A DNA stretch of 64,000 nt from Hydrogenothermaceae bacterium (GCA_026418535.1 JAOABC010000004.1:1-64000); one strand, 5' to 3'. Counted from the first letter of the stretch, positions 47,023 through 56,832 are shown. The notes: a model not told the origin generated them from the sequence alone. Made by a program: numbers and translations.

Positions 47023-47870
47023 TTCCTCACAGCCTCCGGTCTTTTAATAGGTTCTGGTATATACTGGACTGTAGGAATTCCAGCAGGTTGTGGATATAAT
47101 TCCATAAGAGCGTAAACCTCCTCATCTACCTCTGTGCTTACCTTTATACCCAGAGATTGTAGAAACTCCACAGTCAGTGGATAGTCATGGGTAAATTTAC
47201 CCTGAGATAAGACTTTAGCTATTTTCCTTGCACTCTCCTTATCGTAATTTTTCTTGAGAAGTATTTCCTCAACAGTTTCGTACATCTGTCTTAAAGCCTT
47301 CTTACTTATATCTATCTTTATAAAAGTCTCATCATCTATATCCTTTGGATCTTTTATCTTCTCTATGGCTACGATTGAGGATGCCGGTTCCGTTCCGATC
47401 TGGGGGTCTAAAGGTCCAAGGACAGCATGTGGATCCATAACTATTTCATCTGCTGCTAAGGCTATGAGAGTCCCTCCGGACATGGCAAAGTGAGGTACTA
47501 TCACTCTAACTTTACCCTTATGGTCTGCAAGAGCTCTTGCTATCTGAGTTGCGGCTAAGGCTATTCCTCCGGGACTATGGACTATAAAGTCAATCTGTTT
47601 ATCCCTTGGAGTCATTCTTATTGCCCTTAAGACCGCTTCAGAGTCTTCTATCGTAATCATCCTCATCATAAAAAAGCCAAATAGAGATCTTGTCTCCTGT
47701 CGGTGTATCATAGTTATAACTTTGCTGTTGTTTTTCAGCTCTATCTTTCTCAAAAGTTTCTCTCTTCCGTAGTTCAGAATTTGACTCTGGACTATAGGCA
47801 CTATAAGAAGAAGTATAAAGAGTAACCAAAATAGCTGGATAAAAAAGTAAAACCCAGATGATTCCATCAT
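47019..47870 (-). CDS. SDH-family ClpP-like membrane serine protease
   Basis: 283 residues. One N-terminal membrane helix (about 8-27) followed by a ClpP/crotonase-fold domain: IDFIVHSPGGIALAATQIARAL (about 95-115), HFAMSGGTLIALAADEIVMD (nucleophile Ser about 130) and HAVLGPLDPQIG (about 148). This matches the SDH_sah/SppA-like family of membrane-anchored proteases with unknown clients. Operon partner of DUF502 and the dUTPase gene. Confidence 0.85.
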   Translation of the reverse strand: MMESSGFYFFIQLFWLLFILLLIVPIVQSQILNYGREKLLRKIELKNNSKVITMIHRQETRSLFGFFMMRMITIEDSEAVLRAIRMTPRDKQIDFIVHSPGGIALAATQIARALADHKGKVRVIVPHFAMSGGTLIALAADEIVMDPHAVLGPLDPQIGTEPASSIVAIEKIKDPKDIDDETFIKIDISKKALRQMYETVEEILLKKNYDKESARKIAKVLSQGKFTHDYPLTVEFLQSLGIKVSTEVDEEVYALMELYPQPAGIPTVQYIPEPIKRPEAVRK

Positions 47871-48565
47871 ATCAAACCTCTTGTCTCTTGGTGTAGCCTT
47901 TTAAAGGCTTCCCTTATTTCTTTCTCCAAAGTCTCTATATTTTCAACTCTGTTTATAACCTCAAGAAGGTATCTGTTATCCTCTACTCCGTTTGTGGTCT
48001 TATTGTAGCTTCCACCTTTATATCCCATCTCTTGTCTTATCCTGTTTAGTATATTCTTTCCAAAGTAGAGTAGATAGAGTCTTTCAAAACCTATAGTATC
48101 TCTTACCAGAAGACCAAAGAAGAAAAGAAGGTTATCATAGTCTCCCCTTAGTGAGTACTCTGCTACTCTCTCTATCAGAAAGATATACTCTCTTACCTTA
48201 TCTCCCTTGTAAAGGTCGGCTAAGTAATGGTTTAGACACTCCCCATCTACCTTTGACAAGTTTGAGAAGTCTGAAGTTAAGGCTTTTTTAAAGTAAAGAA
48301 GCTCATCGTCAAACTTTAAGATGGATAGAGATAGGATGAAATGGAATATATCTGCTATCTCTATCTCTAAGTTTTTCATATCCAGAGACATATTTTTCCA
48401 CCACTTCCAAGGCAGACTGTCCAAAGCCTCTGCACACTCAGTCCATATAGCTCTATAAAACTCTTCTTCTGTCCTTTCTTCCTTCCAGAATAGGTTTATC
48501 TGACTGTTTAGACTGTCCTGTAGTTGTAGGCAAGCTGATAATCTATCTTTCAATTTAAAGTTCAC
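47867..48565 (-). CDS. Dimeric all-alpha dUTPase
   Basis: 232 residues. AIWTECAEALDSLPWKWWK (about 39) and LEIEIADIFHFILSL (about 66) contain the metal-binding E-x-x-x-E...E-x-x-D set of the dimeric dUTPase/MazG-like fold, and RIRQEMGYKGGSYNKT-GVEDNRYL (about 176) is the second half typical of Campylobacter and trypanosome dUTPases. Hydrolyses dUTP (and dUDP). Unrelated to the usual trimeric Dut. Confidence 0.85.
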   Translation of the reverse strand: MNFKLKDRLSACLQLQDSLNSQINLFWKEERTEEEFYRAIWTECAEALDSLPWKWWKNMSLDMKNLEIEIADIFHFILSLSILKFDDELLYFKKALTSDFSNLSKVDGECLNHYLADLYKGDKVREYIFLIERVAEYSLRGDYDNLLFFFGLLVRDTIGFERLYLLYFGKNILNRIRQEMGYKGGSYNKTTNGVEDNRYLLEVINRVENIETLEKEIREAFKRLHQETRGLI

Positions 48566-48575
48566 CTCGAAAAGT

Positions 48576-50144
48576 TTAACTAACTATTATATCTCTAAAT
48601 ATGCTGTTCTTGTTCTCTAGAATCTCTAAGTACTGGACATCAACATCTTCCCTTAACATCCTCTCCAGTTCGAAGAAGTTACGTATATGCTGATTTAGTC
48701 TTGATGTTGCATACTCTTTTGCTGTACCGGTTGTTATCAGGAAAGTCCAGTCACTGCTCTGAGCAAGAAGGAGTTCTCTTTCCATCTGCTGTATAATCCT
48801 CTTTCTAATGGGCTCCGGATCTGTATACTGCTGTTTTAAACTCTGAATTACTCTCTCCATCTGATGGAGATGTTTGTATACCCAGTCGTTTCCTCCGTTC
48901 AGCCATACGTCGTAGTAGCCTCTATCTCCCCAGGATGAGGGTGATGGTCTTACTACTTGGTTCTCCGGGTAGATATCAAGGTACTCTGATGGTGTTATAG
49001 GTTGTATCTGTTTATATGTGTCTATCTCTTTGAATAGATGGTATAGAAAGTCCGGACCTTCAAACCACCAGTGTCCAAAAAGTTCTGTATCATAAGGTGA
49101 TACCATTAGAGATGGTCTATCCATGAAGTTTGATAAATACTCTGCCTGTTTCTCCCTTGAAAAATGGAAGTGTTGGGCATGTATCTTTGTCTTTTCAAAT
49201 GCTTCCTCCGGAATGTAAGGCTCTTTATCAGCAAGGTTAACATTTCCAGTTATCCGGTAGTACTTTATACCTGTATAAACTCTCACTCCGTCTGGACTTA
49301 TATAGTCTTTTATGTACTCAAAATCTAAATCAAACCCTATGTCTCTATAGAAATCTCTGTAGCTAGGGTCTCCTGGATAACCTTCTTTAGAACTCCATAC
49401 CTGTTTTGAGGACTGTGGGTCTCTTGCAAAGGCTGCAACTTTTCCAGGAGTGTATACAGGTGCAAAAACTCCGTACTTTGGGAAGGGCTTTCCATAACTC
49501 AGTCCGTGAGAGTCTAAAAAGAAATACTCTATACCATACTTTGCAAGAATCCTGTCTAAACCATCATAGTAGGCACACTCTGCTAACCATATACCCTTTG
49601 GTTTTTTCCTAAAGTGTTTTTCGTAGCTTTGAACTGCAAGATTTATCTGTCTCTCTACGGCTGATACATCTGGATTCAGCAGTGGTAGAAAACCATGTGT
49701 AGCATTACATGTAATGACCTCTATGTATCCCTCCTCTTGAAACATCCTGTATCCATCCAAAACATTACAATTAAGGTCAGAAAGGAAGAAATCCCTTATC
49801 TGATTTAGCGTCTCATTGTAGAATGTAGACAGTTTATTGAATCTATCGCTATACCTTGTCCTTACAATCTCTTTTTCAGTAAGTTCTATCATCTTCTCAA
49901 GGTATCTGAGATATTTAGTAGAGAAGTAACTATCAGAGAGCATATCCGCCAAAGGAGGTGTTATAGAAGTGGTAAGTCGGAAGTTTACTCCTTCCTCCTT
50001 TAACCTCTTCAATCTCATTAGAAGTGGTATATAGCTTTCAGTTATAGCCTCAAAAAGCCAGTGTTCCTCAAGAAAGAAGTCATACTCCGGATGTTTTACA
50101 AACGGAAGATGAGAGTGTAAGACAAGCATCCAATATCCTTTCAT
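48576..50144 (-). CDS. GH57 1,4-alpha-glucan branching enzyme-like
   Basis: 522 residues. YWMLVLHSHLPFVKHPE at the start, WLAECAYYDGLD (nucleophile Glu about 189) and MVSPYDTELFGHWWFEG (acid/base Asp about 354) are the conserved GH57 regions, plus the branching-enzyme type middle DSHGLSYGKPF. The C-terminal helical domain (about 400-522) is as in Thermus/Thermococcus branching enzymes. Implies glycogen storage. Preceded by AAGGATA. Confidence 0.9.
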   Translation of the reverse strand: MKGYWMLVLHSHLPFVKHPEYDFFLEEHWLFEAITESYIPLLMRLKRLKEEGVNFRLTTSITPPLADMLSDSYFSTKYLRYLEKMIELTEKEIVRTRYSDRFNKLSTFYNETLNQIRDFFLSDLNCNVLDGYRMFQEEGYIEVITCNATHGFLPLLNPDVSAVERQINLAVQSYEKHFRKKPKGIWLAECAYYDGLDRILAKYGIEYFFLDSHGLSYGKPFPKYGVFAPVYTPGKVAAFARDPQSSKQVWSSKEGYPGDPSYRDFYRDIGFDLDFEYIKDYISPDGVRVYTGIKYYRITGNVNLADKEPYIPEEAFEKTKIHAQHFHFSREKQAEYLSNFMDRPSLMVSPYDTELFGHWWFEGPDFLYHLFKEIDTYKQIQPITPSEYLDIYPENQVVRPSPSSWGDRGYYDVWLNGGNDWVYKHLHQMERVIQSLKQQYTDPEPIRKRIIQQMERELLLAQSSDWTFLITTGTAKEYATSRLNQHIRNFFELERMLREDVDVQYLEILENKNSIFRDIIVS

Positions 50145-50230
50145 AATACATCCCCCTGTTTTTTAAATAATATTATTATTTTAAGATATTTTGGTCAATG
50201 TTATCTTTATTATTTCTTAAGATGGCTTAA

Positions 50231-50254
50231 GAAAGGGGACTAGAAGCCCCTTTC
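50231..50254 (-). terminator. Terminator after cytochrome c peroxidase
   Basis: GAAAGGGG-CTTCTAGT-CCCCTTTC on the minus strand forms an eight-pair stem with an eight-base loop followed by TTAAG and AT-rich sequence, 10 bases after the peroxidase stop. The T-tract is weak but placement fits. Confidence 0.65.
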
Positions 50255-50263
50255 ATAGATTCT

Positions 50264-51322
50264 TTATATCTGAGGTTTTGGTGTTTTAGGTGAAGAAGGA
50301 GGAAGAACGGGAACTTTTAGAGCATCTTCCGGAATCTTTCCTGTAGTAGAGTCTAAAAAGGCAACTATTTTGTCTATCTCTTCTTCAGTTAAGTTTATGC
50401 CAAGCTGAATCTCTCCCATTATCATAACAGCTTCCCTTATATCCCACACCTTTCCGTCGTGGAAGTAAGGGTAAGTTCTCGTTACATTCCTTAGAGATGG
50501 AACTTTATATACATATTTATCTGCTTCGTTTTTGGTTACATTGTACCTTCCAAGGTCGTTAGGGTCTTGGTATTTGTATGGCTTAACTACTCCAAACTTC
50601 TGGAAGATTCCACCACCTATTCCAACACCGTTGTGGCAAGAAGCACAACCTTTCTCAATGAATAGCTTTAAACCTTCCTTCTCTTTTAGGGTTAGGGCCT
50701 TAGTGTTTCCTCTTAAAAATTCATCAAATCTTGAAGGAGTTACTAAAGTTCTCTCAAAGGAAGCTATGGCTTTGGCCACGTTGTCATAGGTTATTGGCTC
50801 TTTATCCTTAGGAAAGGCCTTTTTAAATTCGTTTACATAGCCCTTTATGCTCTTTAGTCTCTCTATCACCAAATCTGGATTAGGCATAGCCATCTCAACA
50901 TCTGCAAGGATAGGACCTTTAGCTTGGTCTTCTAAAGTTTTAGCTCTTCCATCCCAGAACTGGGCTATGTGAAAACCTGCGTTTAAAACAGTAGGAGCAT
51001 TTTTACCACCTGTCTGGAACTTGTGACCTAAGGATGTTTCAACACCGTCAATACCGTAAGTAGCTATATTGTGACACGTATTACAACTTATAACACTAGA
51101 TAGGGATAGTCTTGGATCGTAGAATAGCTTCTTTCCAAGTTCTACTTTTTCCTTTGTATATGGGTTATCCTCTGGAGCAGGCATCTCCTTTGGAAGTGGT
51201 TGGAAGTATTTTTTAGCTTGGTTTAATAGATCTTTGTCGTTTATTTTTCCCTGAGCTACCGTGAAAGACACTAACCCACCAACAAACATTAAACCTGCAA
51301 CAGCTAAAGCTCTCTTTTTCAT
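50264..51322 (-). CDS. Di-haem cytochrome c peroxidase (MauG/CcpA family)
   Basis: 352 residues with a signal peptide (about 1-24). Two CxxCH haem sites, SCNTCH (about 81) and GCASCH (about 227), with the connecting FERTLVTPSRFDEFL, the FFDPRLS-type start and the TYPYFHDGKVWDI ligand region, all typical of bacterial CcpA. Reduces H2O2 to water in the periplasm. Upstream lies a PerR/Fur-like palindrome; the ATG follows AAGGAG. Confidence 0.95.
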   Translation of the reverse strand: MKKRALAVAGLMFVGGLVSFTVAQGKINDKDLLNQAKKYFQPLPKEMPAPEDNPYTKEKVELGKKLFYDPRLSLSSVISCNTCHNIATYGIDGVETSLGHKFQTGGKNAPTVLNAGFHIAQFWDGRAKTLEDQAKGPILADVEMAMPNPDLVIERLKSIKGYVNEFKKAFPKDKEPITYDNVAKAIASFERTLVTPSRFDEFLRGNTKALTLKEKEGLKLFIEKGCASCHNGVGIGGGIFQKFGVVKPYKYQDPNDLGRYNVTKNEADKYVYKVPSLRNVTRTYPYFHDGKVWDIREAVMIMGEIQLGINLTEEEIDKIVAFLDSTTGKIPEDALKVPVLPPSSPKTPKPQI

Positions 51323-51337
51323 CGTACATCTCCTTAA

Positions 51338-51352
51338 TGATAATTATTATTA
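51338..51352 (-). promoter_or_regulatory. PerR/Fur-like operator before cytochrome c peroxidase
   Basis: TGATAATTATTATTA matches the PerR box TTATAATNATTATAA at 13 of 15 positions, and the wider TAATGATAATTATTATT resembles the Fur box. It sits 16-30 bases upstream of the ATG, overlapping the likely 5' leader, fitting repression relieved by peroxide or iron change. AT-rich context weakens it; inference from family knowledge of PerR control of peroxidases. Confidence 0.5.
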
Positions 51353-51455
51353 ATGATATTTTAGTAAAAGAAAATACTACAGTCAACACTTTTAAATATA
51401 AATGCTTTTAACCTAATATCAAATCAATTTGTGGACAAGATATGTTGAATTGAGT

Positions 51456-51698
51456 TCAGTCTAACTCTTCCTGTTGGTACTCAAACTCCATCTCTTTCTT
51501 TGGGGCTATAGTGGTAATCGCATGTTTGTAAACAAGGACTTCCCTTGGACCCTCTTTAAGGAGTAGAGTAAAGCTGTCAAAGTATTTAATCTTACCTTCA
51601 AGCTTTACACCATTTACTAGGTATACATCACACCTTATTCTCTCTTTCCTTACTCTATTTAAGAAAGTTTCTTGGAGCCTTGTTTTTTTCTCGGTCAT
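51456..51698 (-). CDS. hfq: RNA chaperone Hfq
   Basis: 80 residues. QETFLNRVRKERI (Sm1 with conserved Gln), VYLVNGVKLEGKIKYFDSFTLLL and the Sm2 VYKHAITTIAP are clear. A hexamer-forming sRNA/mRNA chaperone. The tail (68-80) is short. Overlaps nothing; 12 bases from the ADP-ribosylglycohydrolase gene. Confidence 0.95.
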   Translation of the reverse strand: MTEKKTRLQETFLNRVRKERIRCDVYLVNGVKLEGKIKYFDSFTLLLKEGPREVLVYKHAITTIAPKKEMEFEYQQEELD

Positions 51699-51710
51699 AT
51701 CTATCCTCCA

Positions 51711-52658
51711 TCAATGTAAAGCTGCTTTGTATAAACTCTCAGCAGTTTCCAATACAATATTATAACTCAATAACTTTTCTTTCCAATTTTCTGGTAGAGC
51801 ACTGTCTCCGTGATAAGCTCCAGAGAGAGCTCCAGTTATCAGTCCTATACTGTCTGTATCCGCACCGTAATTTCCGTAACAGTTTACAGCTTCTACTATC
51901 GCATTTTGTGGGTTTGAACTGTTCTTTATGAATATAAAGAGAGATAGGAAGAATGACTCAAGGCAATAACTTCCATTTCCAAGTTGATTTATAGCCTTCT
52001 CTAGATCTGCATCTTCCTTTATTAGGTTCTCTAACGTTTTTAGATACTTTTTTGTTAAACTACTGCTGGCAAACCTCTCCAGAAGTTTCAAGAGGTATTC
52101 CCACTCATCTTGGATGTAGAACCTACCTTCTACCAGTTCGGAGATGGTAACAGCAAGCATAACCCCACAGTCTACCACTTGCTCGTTCCTTGATGTTATC
52201 ATCACTACAGCTTTTGCTCCCTCTGCTGCTAAGTGTGGATTTTTGTAGTAGTATAGAGCTACTGGGATGGCAGGTAGTATATGGTCTACAGTAGAGCCGG
52301 TTTTCTCAAGCTCTCTACCTTCAAGTATGTAGTCTATACCTAGAAGGAAGTTTGGGTCTACGTAAGTATGGATCTCTCCCTTCTCTTTCCACTCTATGTA
52401 CTTCTCTATAATATCCCTGACGTCTAGTCTCTGCTTTTCAACAAGAGACTTTGCAACTATACTTACTATCTCAAACTCAGACGTGTTCTCTCCTGCTCTT
52501 AGAAAGTATGATGGGGATGATGGATGAGGCTGGACTAGATCTTTTACAGGGCCACCGTAGTAAAGGACTATCTCATCTACAGGCAACTCTTCTACAGTCA
52601 TCCCCATAGCATCTCCTATCGCAGCTCCAAATAACGTGCCTCTGAATTTTTCTATCAC
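51711..52658 (-). CDS. ADP-ribosylglycohydrolase family protein
   Basis: 315 residues. FGAAIGDAMGMTVEE at the N-terminus and GNYGADTDSIGLITGALSGAYHG near the C-terminus carry the metal-binding Glu/Asp residues of the DraG/ARH fold, with helical core between. Removes ADP-ribose from proteins or nucleic acids; substrate unknown here. No nif genes are nearby, so DraG control of nitrogenase is not suggested. Between lysS and hfq, close spacing. Confidence 0.85.
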   Translation of the reverse strand: MIEKFRGTLFGAAIGDAMGMTVEELPVDEIVLYYGGPVKDLVQPHPSSPSYFLRAGENTSEFEIVSIVAKSLVEKQRLDVRDIIEKYIEWKEKGEIHTYVDPNFLLGIDYILEGRELEKTGSTVDHILPAIPVALYYYKNPHLAAEGAKAVVMITSRNEQVVDCGVMLAVTISELVEGRFYIQDEWEYLLKLLERFASSSLTKKYLKTLENLIKEDADLEKAINQLGNGSYCLESFFLSLFIFIKNSSNPQNAIVEAVNCYGNYGADTDSIGLITGALSGAYHGDSALPENWKEKLLSYNIVLETAESLYKAALH

Positions 52659-52661
52659 CTT

Positions 52662-54392
52662 TTAAGCCTCTGGTCTTAGTGTTGGGAACAAGATAACTTC
52701 TCTTATTGAGTTACTGTCTGTTAGCATCATAACTAACCTGTCTATCCCTATACCTTCTCCTGCAGTTGGTGGTAGTCCGTACTCTAAGGCTGTTAGAAAT
52801 ATCTCATCAACTTCCATCGCCTCTTCATCTCCCATCTCTTTTTCCTTTATCTGTTCTATAAACCTTTCCCTTTGGTCTATTGGGTCATTTAGCTCAGTGT
52901 AAGCGTTTGTGATTTCTTGTCTGTTCACTATTAACTCAAACCTTTCAACCAAGTCTGGGTCTTCTCTGTGTGTTTTTGCTAAAGGTGAGAGTATCTTTGG
53001 AAAGTCTGTTACAAAGGTTGGTTGAATTAGCTCTTCTTCTACAAAGTGTTCAAACAGTTTATCAAGGAGCTTTGTATGGGTAAGGATATCAGCTTTAGGT
53101 ATTCCAACCTCTTTCGCAAAGGCTCTTGCCTTTAACTCGTCAAGGAAAAATGATTTATCTCTACCCGTCTTTTTTTTGAGAGCATCGAAGAATGCTATCC
53201 TTCTAAAGGGTTTTTCAAAGTCAAGCTCGACTTCTCCCCATGTTATCCGTAATGTTCCTACTGTATCAATCAGTACTTTTCTGAGTAGTTCTTGGGTAAG
53301 CTCCATGAGGTCGTTGTAGTCTAGATATGCAGCGTAGAACTCAACCATTGTGAACTCGGGATTATGGGTTGTGTCTATTCCCTCGTTCCTAAAGTTTCTA
53401 CCTATCTCGTATACTCTGTTAAATCCACCAACCACAAGCATCTTAAGGTATAACTCCGGAGCTATCCTGAGAAAGAGGTTCATATCAAGGGCATTATGGT
53501 AGGTTATGAATGGTTTTGCCATTGCTCCAGAGGCCACAGGTTGGAGGATTGGAGTCTCTACTTCCATAAACCCTTTACTGTCTAAAAATTCTCTTATACT
53601 CTTTATAACCTTTAATCTTATCTTGAAGATCTCTCTGGACTTTTTGTTGGCTATCAGGTCAAGGTACCTCTGTCTGTATCTGTGTTCTACATCCTTAAGA
53701 CCATGCCATTTCTCTGGAAGAAGTCTGAGAGATTTTGAAAGAACCCTTATATCTTCCACGTCTACTGTAAGCTCACCGGTCATAGTTCTAAACAACTTCC
53801 CAACTACTCCTACTATATCTCCAACATCAACCAACTCTAGTATCTCTTTATACTTCTCCTCTCCGAGGTTATTTGAGGATATGTATATCTGCAGTTTTCC
53901 TTCAGAGTCTTGGATATGTCCGAATGATGCCTTTCCTTGGTCCCTTAAGGCTATTAGCCTTCCTGCTACTGATACAGCTGTGTTCTGTGGGTCTTTATCG
54001 TATTTTTCTTTAATCTCCCTTACACTAAAACCATCTAGTATCTCCTTAAACTCTTCTGCCATAAGAGTCAGTTTTCCATCTTCCCTGCTAAGTCTTCCGT
54101 AAAAACTACCTTCTGTGTTTGGAGAGATCGAGGACTTTAAAGGGCATACAACTTGAATTTCATAGTGTCCTTCTAAGTCTTCAAACCTTACAATGTAATT
54201 GTCCTCTTTTTTAGAAACTCTTTTTATCTTCCCTTTTATCCATATCTCTACACTTTCTGGGTCTATCTCTAAGTCTTCTCTTACACCGGACAGAGTATGA
54301 GTGATGTTGAATCTATGGGGATAGGGCTCAATAGATCTTTCTCTCATTCTTCTCACCTTCTCTAAACGGCTATCCAAGATCTCTTCAGACAT
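52662..54392 (-). CDS. lysS: Lysyl-tRNA synthetase, class II
   Basis: 576 residues. N-terminal OB fold (about 45-150 and extra insert) with anticodon binding, class II motif 1 [10 protein letters not shown], motif 2 [23 protein letters not shown] and motif 3 [14 protein letters not shown] near the end. It is longer than E. coli LysS (505). The extra length is an insertion of about 70 residues (110-185, containing [17 protein letters not shown]), which is a second OB-like copy, odd but seen in some bacteria. Confidence 0.93.
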   Translation of the reverse strand: MSEEILDSRLEKVRRMRERSIEPYPHRFNITHTLSGVREDLEIDPESVEIWIKGKIKRVSKKEDNYIVRFEDLEGHYEIQVVCPLKSSISPNTEGSFYGRLSREDGKLTLMAEEFKEILDGFSVREIKEKYDKDPQNTAVSVAGRLIALRDQGKASFGHIQDSEGKLQIYISSNNLGEEKYKEILELVDVGDIVGVVGKLFRTMTGELTVDVEDIRVLSKSLRLLPEKWHGLKDVEHRYRQRYLDLIANKKSREIFKIRLKVIKSIREFLDSKGFMEVETPILQPVASGAMAKPFITYHNALDMNLFLRIAPELYLKMLVVGGFNRVYEIGRNFRNEGIDTTHNPEFTMVEFYAAYLDYNDLMELTQELLRKVLIDTVGTLRITWGEVELDFEKPFRRIAFFDALKKKTGRDKSFFLDELKARAFAKEVGIPKADILTHTKLLDKLFEHFVEEELIQPTFVTDFPKILSPLAKTHREDPDLVERFELIVNRQEITNAYTELNDPIDQRERFIEQIKEKEMGDEEAMEVDEIFLTALEYGLPPTAGEGIGIDRLVMMLTDSNSIREVILFPTLRPEA

Positions 54393-54521
54393 ACGAGCCT
54401 CCAGATGGAATTTTTCTTAGAGATTATTATATCTTGTTTTTTCTCTTGAGTTTAATCATAAAAAAATTTTTATATATGTTCTATGATACTTCGTATAAAC
54501 AAAATTTTATAGGAGATCATT

Positions 54522-54806
54522 ATGGAAAGAGGAAAAAGGTTATTTGAGGTGTCAAAGGTAGAGAAGACTGAGGATGGAGTGGTGGTCAGAGTTGTGGAAG
54601 AAGGGGTTGTAAAGGAAATGGTAGAGGAGATAGTAAATAACTGTAAAACAGGTCAGTGTAGCTGTATGTCTGAAGAGACAAAGAGAAAGGTGAGTTTTAT
54701 AGAGGTTAAGATACTTGGAGGTAAGCCTGTAATAGAGATAAGAGGAGATGTTTCTAAAGAGGAAATAGAAGAGGCTGTATCAAAATCAGATAAGATAGTG
54801 GGATGA
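54522..54806 (+). CDS. Small ars-operon protein with a Cys cluster, unknown
   Basis: 94 residues: an acidic/basic mixed beta-alpha protein with a central NNCKTGQCSCMSEET motif (C-x4-C-x-C, about 41-48). No match known to me. It overlaps arsR by four bases (TGATGA) and heads the arsR-arsC-arsB operon, so thiol binding of arsenite, ArsD-like delivery or sensing are possible; none is shown by sequence. Divergent from lysS, with 129 bases of promoter region between. Confidence 0.6.
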   Translation: MERGKRLFEVSKVEKTEDGVVVRVVEEGVVKEMVEEIVNNCKTGQCSCMSEETKRKVSFIEVKILGGKPVIEIRGDVSKEEIEEAVSKSDKIVG

Positions 54807-55117
54807 TGACCAGTAAAAGGTTAGACAAATTCTTTTATGCTCTCTCTGATGAGACAAGGCTAAAGATTGTCAGAATACTTCTATACTATCCGGAGGTGTG
54901 TGTATGTCAGTTCCAAGATATATTCAATACATCCCAACCAAAGGTTTCTTTCCATTTGAGAGTTTTGAAAGAAGCAGGGATAATAAAAGGTGTGAAGGTA
55001 GGAAAATGGACCTACTACTCGTTGGATAGATTGCCTGACTGTATAGAGGTTCTTTTAAGAGAGATACCTATAGAAGAGGTAAATACTAGCTGTGAGGTGG
55101 GAGATGAAAAGAGTTAA
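54803..55117 (+). CDS. arsR: ArsR-family metalloregulator
   Basis: 104 residues; winged helix with ALSDETRLKIVRILL and SQPKVSFHLRVLKEAGIIKGVKVGKWTYYSL. VCVCQF (about 33) is the ArsR As(III)-binding Cys pair region. It represses the operon until arsenite binds. The last 14 bases overlap the arsC start. Confidence 0.93.
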   Translation: MMTSKRLDKFFYALSDETRLKIVRILLYYPEVCVCQFQDIFNTSQPKVSFHLRVLKEAGIIKGVKVGKWTYYSLDRLPDCIEVLLREIPIEEVNTSCEVGDEKS

Positions 55118-55532
55118 GATAGGATTTATATGTACCGGAAACTCTGCAAGGAGTCAGATGGCGGAAGGTTTTGGAAAGTACTTTGCTAAAGTGTACGGTA
55201 AGGAAGTGGAGATTTACTCTGCAGGTTCAAATCCTTCCGGCTACGTTCATCCAAAAGCTATTGAAGTTATGAGAGAGTTAGACATAGATATCTCTAACCA
55301 GTACTCAAAAAGTATAGATGATATACCTGTGGATGAACTTGATTATATTATAACACTCTGTGGGGATGCTGCTGAGAGCTGTCCTATTGTACCGGGGGTA
55401 ATCACCCAACACTGGGGGCTACCGGATCCTGCAAAAGTGATAGGACCAACAGAGGATGCTAAGATCAACGCTTTCAGAAAAGTTAGGGACCAGATAAAAT
55501 CAAATGTTGAAGAGCTTATAAAAGGTTTGTAG
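55104..55532 (+). CDS. arsC: Arsenate reductase, thioredoxin-coupled
   Basis: 142 residues from ATG 55104 with GAGGTGGGAG before it. CTGNSARSQMAEG is the low-Mr phosphatase-type CX5R loop, and TLCGDAAESCP (about 86) holds the two other redox cysteines of the ArsC (Staphylococcus type) cascade. Reduces As(V) to As(III) for export by ArsB downstream. Confidence 0.93.
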   Translation: MKRVKIGFICTGNSARSQMAEGFGKYFAKVYGKEVEIYSAGSNPSGYVHPKAIEVMRELDIDISNQYSKSIDDIPVDELDYIITLCGDAAESCPIVPGVITQHWGLPDPAKVIGPTEDAKINAFRKVRDQIKSNVEELIKGL

Positions 55533-55533
55533 T

Positions 55534-56832
55534 TTGTTGCCTTTTTTGATCTTTACCCTTACTCTATTTCTCGTTATAAAACAACCAAAGGGCATAGGTA
55601 TAGGATACAGTGCTACAGCAGGAGCGGTGTTGGCCCTCTTAGCTGGAGCTGTGTCTCTAAATGATGTTTGGAGAGTTGTCCAGATAATCTGGGACCCAAC
55701 CTTAGCCTTTTTAGGTATAATCCTTATATCCATAGTGTTAGACAAAATAGGCTTTTTCGAGTGGGCCTCTCTCCATATGATGTGTATGGCTAAAGGTGAT
55801 GGTAGGAGACTATTCTTGTATATAATCTTACTTGGAGCTATAATCTCTGCTTTCTTTGCCAATGATGGAGCAGCTTTAATACTCACTCCCATCGTTTACC
55901 AGAAGATAAAACATCTTGGACTAGGCAGGAGAGCAATGTTTCCTTTTATAATGGGAAGTGGGTTCGTTGCAGACACTACGAGCTTACCCCTACTTATCTC
56001 TAACTTAGTAAATATCTTAACGGCGGACTTTTGGGGAATAGGATTCTTTGAGTATGCTTTCCGGATGGTATTTGTTAATTTCTTCTCCTTTTTAGCTACT
56101 ATAGTTCTGTTATACCTATACTTCTGGAGAGATCTAGTAAAGTCCTACGATGTTGAAGCACTTGAAGATAAGCCTCCAAAGCTTGCTATAAAGGACCCAT
56201 TTCTCTTTAAGATAACATGGGTTGTTGGTATCTTAATGTTGTTTGGATTCTTTGTCAGTGAGCTTTTTTACCGTATACCTGTCTCTGTGATAATAGTATC
56301 AGGAGGTGTCTTGCTATTGGTAGCATCCCTTAAAAACAGAGTTTATGATGTAAAGTTTGTATTGATAAAGGAAACCCCTTGGAAGATAGTTGTCTTCTCT
56401 GTTGGAATGTACGTGGTAGTTTACGGTCTAAAGAACGCTGGTTTGACTACGTGGATATCTAGGTGGTTAGAGTTTTCTATGGGTTTTGGAGAGTTTGTAG
56501 GGATCACATTTACAGGGTTCCTCTCTGCCGTAATGTCCTCTATCATGAACAACCTACCTTCTGTGATGTTAGTAAACCTGGCTATAGATGAAACAGTCTT
56601 AGCGATGGAGAGTAAAAAGATACTTGGTTATGCAAATGTTGTAGGCTGTGATTTAGGGCCAAAGATAACTCCTATAGGCTCACTTGCTACTCTACTTTGG
56701 CTTTATGTTCTTGAAAAGAAGGGAATGGAGATAGGATGGGGATACTATTTCAAAGTAGGTATCGTCATTACTATTCCAATTTTGTTCTTCACACTCCTGG
56801 GCTTGTATTTGGTTGTCTTATTATTAGGCTAA
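55534..56832 (+). CDS. arsB: Arsenite efflux transporter ArsB
   Basis: 432 residues with about 11-12 membrane helices. Starts at TTG one base after arsC. IFFANDGAALILTPIV, MGSGFVADTTSLPLLISNLVNI and SIMNNLPSVML with GCDLGPKITPIGSLATLLWL are the ArsB/NhaD signatures. Works as a secondary carrier, since no arsA is adjacent. Confidence 0.93.
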   Translation: MLPFLIFTLTLFLVIKQPKGIGIGYSATAGAVLALLAGAVSLNDVWRVVQIIWDPTLAFLGIILISIVLDKIGFFEWASLHMMCMAKGDGRRLFLYIILLGAIISAFFANDGAALILTPIVYQKIKHLGLGRRAMFPFIMGSGFVADTTSLPLLISNLVNILTADFWGIGFFEYAFRMVFVNFFSFLATIVLLYLYFWRDLVKSYDVEALEDKPPKLAIKDPFLFKITWVVGILMLFGFFVSELFYRIPVSVIIVSGGVLLLVASLKNRVYDVKFVLIKETPWKIVVFSVGMYVVVYGLKNAGLTTWISRWLEFSMGFGEFVGITFTGFLSAVMSSIMNNLPSVMLVNLAIDETVLAMESKKILGYANVVGCDLGPKITPIGSLATLLWLYVLEKKGMEIGWGYYFKVGIVITIPILFFTLLGLYLVVLLLG

